From: Thermoanaerobaculia bacterium
Lineage (GTDB): Bacteria; Acidobacteriota; Thermoanaerobaculia; Multivoradales; UBA5704
DNA: 11,649 nucleotides
Direction of reading: 5' to 3'
NCBI GenBank assembly: GCA_025937035.1
Contig: JAICSG010000062.1
Coordinates: forward strand, 1 to 11,649
Positions 9,318 to 11,649 of this stretch are shown one piece after another (within the stretch, counting starts at the first letter, position 1; the number at the start of each line of letters is the position of its first letter). The position numbers and the translations under genes were made by a program. The notes below the pieces were generated by a model that was not told the origin of the DNA, searched no databases, and saw only the letters and a program-made list of their open reading frames with translations.

Positions 9318-10868
9318 TTACTCCGCCACCTCCAACCCCTGGCGCAGGCGCAGGTCGCGGTCGAAGACCTTGGCGAAGAGGCGGGAGTGCTCGCGGGCGG
9401 CTTCGAGCTCCAGGTCGACCGAGTAGCGGGAGAGGACCTCCAGGGTGGCCTTGCGGCCGCGGATGGCGCAGTAGATCTCCTCGACGCGCGAGGCGTGGGT
9501 GCGGTCGAGGGCGTCGGCCACGCGCAGCAGGGCGGCGAGCTTGCGGATGGTGCGCTGCTGCCAGGGCTTGAGGAGGGCCATGTTGGGGTGGCTCGCCTTG
9601 GGGGCCGAGCCGCGGTGATAGCGGGCGACGTTGGCGATGATCTCGATCTCCCGCTGGTCGAAGGCGTCGAGCACCGCGTTGGTGATCAGGTAGTAAGCGT
9701 GCTTGTGGTGCCCCTTGTAGTGGATGGAGTAGCCGATGTCGTGGAGCAGGGCGGCGTACTCCAGCCATTCGCGCTCGCGGGCCCCCAGGCCGTGGAGGGA
9801 GGCGGTGAGGTCGAACAGGCGCAGGGCCAGGCGGGCGGTCTGCTGGTTGTGCCGGTAGACCGTCTCAGAGCGGCCGGCGAGCTGCAGCACCTGGCGGCGG
9901 CGCAGATCCTCGGGCTCGGCCGCCGGGGGGATCGGCTGGCCCAGGGCGGCCAGCACCAGCCCCTCGCGCAGGGCGCGGTCGGAGACCTGGAAGCGGTCCA
10001 CCCCGGCGTGGGCCACCAGGGCCTGGAGGAGCACGGCGCCGGCCAGCAGGCTGTCGGAGCGCGGGCCGCCCACGGGCGGAAGGTCGGCGATCTGCCGCCG
10101 CTTGAGGGGGCGGAGCCGCTCGACCAGGGCCGCCAGATCGCGGGTCCGCACCTCGCGGGCGCCGGAGACCTCCTTCCAGGGGCGGTCGGCGAAGTAGTCG
10201 ATCAGGTCGGCGCAGCAGACGGCGGTGCCGGAGGTGGCGACCAGCCGCTCGACTGGCCCCTTGGGCACCCGCTCGGCGAGCTTCCTGTCGATCCTCCGGC
10301 GGAGCTTGTCGAGAGACGCGGGGCTCGCCGGATCGCCCGCGAGATCGGCGGCGCAGCGCAGGGAGCCGAGGGTTCGGCTCACCACCTGGCCGAGCTCGCC
10401 GGCCTGACTGGTGATCCACTCGGTGCTCCCCCCGCCCACGTCGACGATCACGGCGGTGTCCGGCCCCAGGTCGACCACCTCGCGCACGGCGCGGAAGATG
10501 AGCTGCCCCTCCTCGACGCCGGTGAGAAGGCGGACGTCGAGGCCGGTCAGGGCCTTGACCCGGGCCAGGAAGTCGGCGCCGTTGGCCGATTCGCGCACCG
10601 CGCTGGTGGCGACCGCCACCACCCGCTCGGCGCCGCGGAGGCGGGCGATGGTGGTCATCTTGGCCAGCGCCTCCAGGCCGTCCTGCATCGCCTCCTCGGA
10701 GAGGGCGCCGTCGCTTAAGGACGGCTTGCCCAGGCGGACCATCTCGCGCTCGCGTCCCAGCAGCCGGTAGCCCCCGTTGGGCGCCGCCTCGGCCACCACC
10801 ATATGGATGGAGTTCGAGCCGATGTCGATCGCCGCCAGGCGCGCGGTGTCCTCCACGGTAGCGCTCAC
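9318..10868 (-). CDS. ppx: exopolyphosphatase / guanosine pentaphosphate phosphohydrolase
   Basis: This 516-aa protein of the Ppx/GppA family removes terminal phosphate from polyphosphate and, in some members, converts pppGpp to ppGpp; sequence alone does not separate the two. An N-terminal ASKHA-fold phosphatase domain (about 10-310) has AIDIGSNSIHMVV (phosphate-binding loop), the catalytic acidic pair Glu119/Glu120 in GVEEGQLI and the second loop VDVGGGSTEW (142-151). A C-terminal HD-type domain (about 325-510) has HD at 376-377 in LLHDIGYSIHYKGHHKH. The length fits the long Ppx class (E. coli Ppx 513 aa). The GTG start at 10868 begins MSATVEDTARLAAIDIGS; there is no clear Shine-Dalgarno, and a second GTG lies four codons on. 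It is divergent from ppk, whereas enterobacterial ppk and ppx are co-directional. Confidence 0.93.
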   Translation of the reverse strand: MSATVEDTARLAAIDIGSNSIHMVVAEAAPNGGYRLLGREREMVRLGKPSLSDGALSEEAMQDGLEALAKMTTIARLRGAERVVAVATSAVRESANGADFLARVKALTGLDVRLLTGVEEGQLIFRAVREVVDLGPDTAVIVDVGGGSTEWITSQAGELGQVVSRTLGSLRCAADLAGDPASPASLDKLRRRIDRKLAERVPKGPVERLVATSGTAVCCADLIDYFADRPWKEVSGAREVRTRDLAALVERLRPLKRRQIADLPPVGGPRSDSLLAGAVLLQALVAHAGVDRFQVSDRALREGLVLAALGQPIPPAAEPEDLRRRQVLQLAGRSETVYRHNQQTARLALRLFDLTASLHGLGAREREWLEYAALLHDIGYSIHYKGHHKHAYYLITNAVLDAFDQREIEIIANVARYHRGSAPKASHPNMALLKPWQQRTIRKLAALLRVADALDRTHASRVEEIYCAIRGRKATLEVLSRYSVDLELEAAREHSRLFAKVFDRDLRLRQGLEVAE

Positions 10869-10874
10869 GGGGTC

Positions 10875-10880
10875 ATTCTA
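10875..10880 (-). promoter_or_regulatory. possible -10 element of ppx
   Basis: The minus strand reads TAGAAT, one base from TATAAT, six bases before the ppx GTG. It would give a leaderless message, consistent with the missing Shine-Dalgarno. No good -35 is seen at 16-18 bp. Confidence 0.25.
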
Positions 10881-10887
10881 GACGGTA

Positions 10888-10900
10888 CCCGCCCGGCGGG
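10888..10900. repeat. GC-only inverted repeat between ppx and ppk
   Basis: CCCGCC and GGCGGG flank a single C, a perfect 13-bp odd palindrome in the divergent ppx-ppk promoter region. It could be an operator, but in such GC-rich DNA a palindrome of this length may be chance. Confidence 0.3.
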
Positions 10901-10917
10901 ACGGGAAACCGGGGGAG

Positions 10918-10935
10918 CTGTCACACCGCGGTCAC
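10918..10935 (+). promoter_or_regulatory. Pho box upstream of ppk
   Basis: The plus strand reads CTGTCAC, ACCG, CGGTCAC: two heptamers 11 bp apart, facing ppk. The first matches the PhoB half site at six or seven positions and the second is CTGTCAC with one or two differences. CAAGAT at 10947-10952 lies 11 bases past the box, about where a PhoB-dependent -10 would sit, but it matches TATAAT at only three of six. Transcription would then start near 10959. Confidence 0.6.
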
Positions 10936-10988
10936 GCGAGATGTGGCAAGATTTCGCCCGTGGCCGAGCCGAATCGAGTCGAGACGCT

Positions 10989-10994
10989 GGAGAG
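10989..10994 (+). promoter_or_regulatory. ribosome binding site favouring the second ppk start
   Basis: GGAGAG lies four bases before the GTG at 10999. The earlier in-frame GTG at 10960 has no comparable sequence. Confidence 0.5.
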
Positions 10995-10998
10995 ACCC

Positions 10999-11649
10999 GT
11001 GGCCGAGGGGGAGCCGCTCTTCCTCAACCGGGAGCTCTCCTGGCTGGAGTTCAACGCGCGGGTGCTGCACGAGGCGGAGGACCCCGACAACCCGCTGCTC
11101 GAGCGGCTGAAGTTCATCGCCATCTTCGACTCCAACCTCGACGAGTTCTTCATGAAGCGGGTGGGGGGCCTGAAGCAGCAGATCGCCAGCAACGTGCGCG
11201 ACCTCGGCGCGGACGGCGAGGGGACCCCCCGCCAGCAGCTCGCCCAGATCAACGCCTCCGTGCGGCCGACGGTGGCCCGCCAGCGCCGGCTGCTCAATCA
11301 GGAGCTGCTCCCTCAGCTGCGCGAGCACGGTCTGGAGATCCTCTCCTGGGACGAGCTAAGGACAAGCGAGCGCCGCCACCTCTGCGAGGAATTCGACCGC
11401 CTCATCTTCCCCGTGCTGACGCCGCTGGCGGTCGATCCGGCCCATCCGTTCCCGTTCATCTCGAACGTCAGCCTGTCGCTGGCGGTGGCGGTGCGGGCGC
11501 CGGGGGAAGGGCAGCTCCCGCGCTTCGCCCGGGTCAAGGCGCCGCACATCCTGCCGCGCTGGGTGCAGGTGCCCAAGACCCTGCGCTACGTGCCCCTGGA
11601 GGAGCTGATCGCCCACAACCTCGACCGGCTCTTCCCCGGCATGGAGATC
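10999..11649 (+). CDS. ppk: polyphosphate kinase, 5' part (runs off right edge)
   Basis: This enzyme reversibly makes inorganic polyphosphate from the gamma phosphate of ATP. The first 217 residues are visible: the N-terminal domain (LFLNRELSWLEFNARVLHEA, then ERLKFIAIFDSNLDEFFMKRV) and the beginning of the head domain (IFPVLTPLAVDPAHPFPFISN). These are hallmark Ppk1 segments. The phosphorylated histidine and catalytic domains lie past the edge (Ppk1 is usually about 690-720 aa). Start: GTG at 10999 has a good Shine-Dalgarno and gives the usual short lead before LFLNREL; GTG at 10960, in frame and in the same 12-base context, would add 13 residues. The upstream Pho box suggests induction by phosphate starvation through PhoB, encoded nearby. 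Confidence 0.95.
   Translation, partial: MAEGEPLFLNRELSWLEFNARVLHEAEDPDNPLLERLKFIAIFDSNLDEFFMKRVGGLKQQIASNVRDLGADGEGTPRQQLAQINASVRPTVARQRRLLNQELLPQLREHGLEILSWDELRTSERRHLCEEFDRLIFPVLTPLAVDPAHPFPFISNVSLSLAVAVRAPGEGQLPRFARVKAPHILPRWVQVPKTLRYVPLEELIAHNLDRLFPGMEI

Overview
The window is a GC-rich, densely packed bacterial segment in which nearly all genes run leftward (minus strand) and one gene, ppk at the right edge, runs rightward. Nothing in it looks mobile: I see no transposase, integrase, tRNA, rRNA or CRISPR. The content (two-component systems, polyphosphate enzymes, an exosortase with a VPEP-type C-terminal sorting signal) fits a Gram-negative, didermic, probably environmental bacterium. 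I cannot name the phylum from this sequence; Acidobacteriota, a deltaproteobacterial lineage or a similar group would all fit.

Right part (about 8,950 to the end) is a phosphate and polyphosphate block. A polyphosphate kinase (ppk, +, cut by the right edge) diverges from an exopolyphosphatase/GppA-type phosphatase (ppx, -). Downstream of ppx on the same strand, after a 359-bp spacer, lie phoB and phoR, five bases apart. Two places carry tandem heptamers with the 7-4-7 geometry of Pho boxes: two consecutive boxes in the spacer between ppx and phoB, and one between ppx and ppk facing ppk. The simplest reading is that PhoB controls itself and the first enzyme of polyphosphate synthesis.

Middle part (4,681-6,465) holds an orphan cytoplasmic histidine kinase with an N-terminal MEDS-type sensor domain and a PAS domain, with no response regulator of its own next to it.

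Left part (1-4,485) is a tight four-gene operon: a secreted VIT/VWA-domain protein ending in a PEP-CTERM-like sorting signal; a short exosortase whose start overlaps the stop of that gene; a CreB-type response regulator whose start overlaps the exosortase stop; and a CreC-type sensor kinase five bases further on, cut by the left edge. A sequence close to the E. coli CreB binding site (TTCAC-N6-TTCAC) lies upstream of the operon. This suggests a self-contained envelope module: CreBC senses a signal and controls a single exosortase plus its likely single substrate. It is the most unusual thing in the window.

The two halves may be linked: CreC was first called PhoM in E. coli because it can phosphorylate PhoB when PhoR is missing, and here phoBR, an orphan kinase and creBC sit in one 9-kb co-directional stretch. 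All family assignments rest on recognition of motifs and remembered family sequences; no database search was run.
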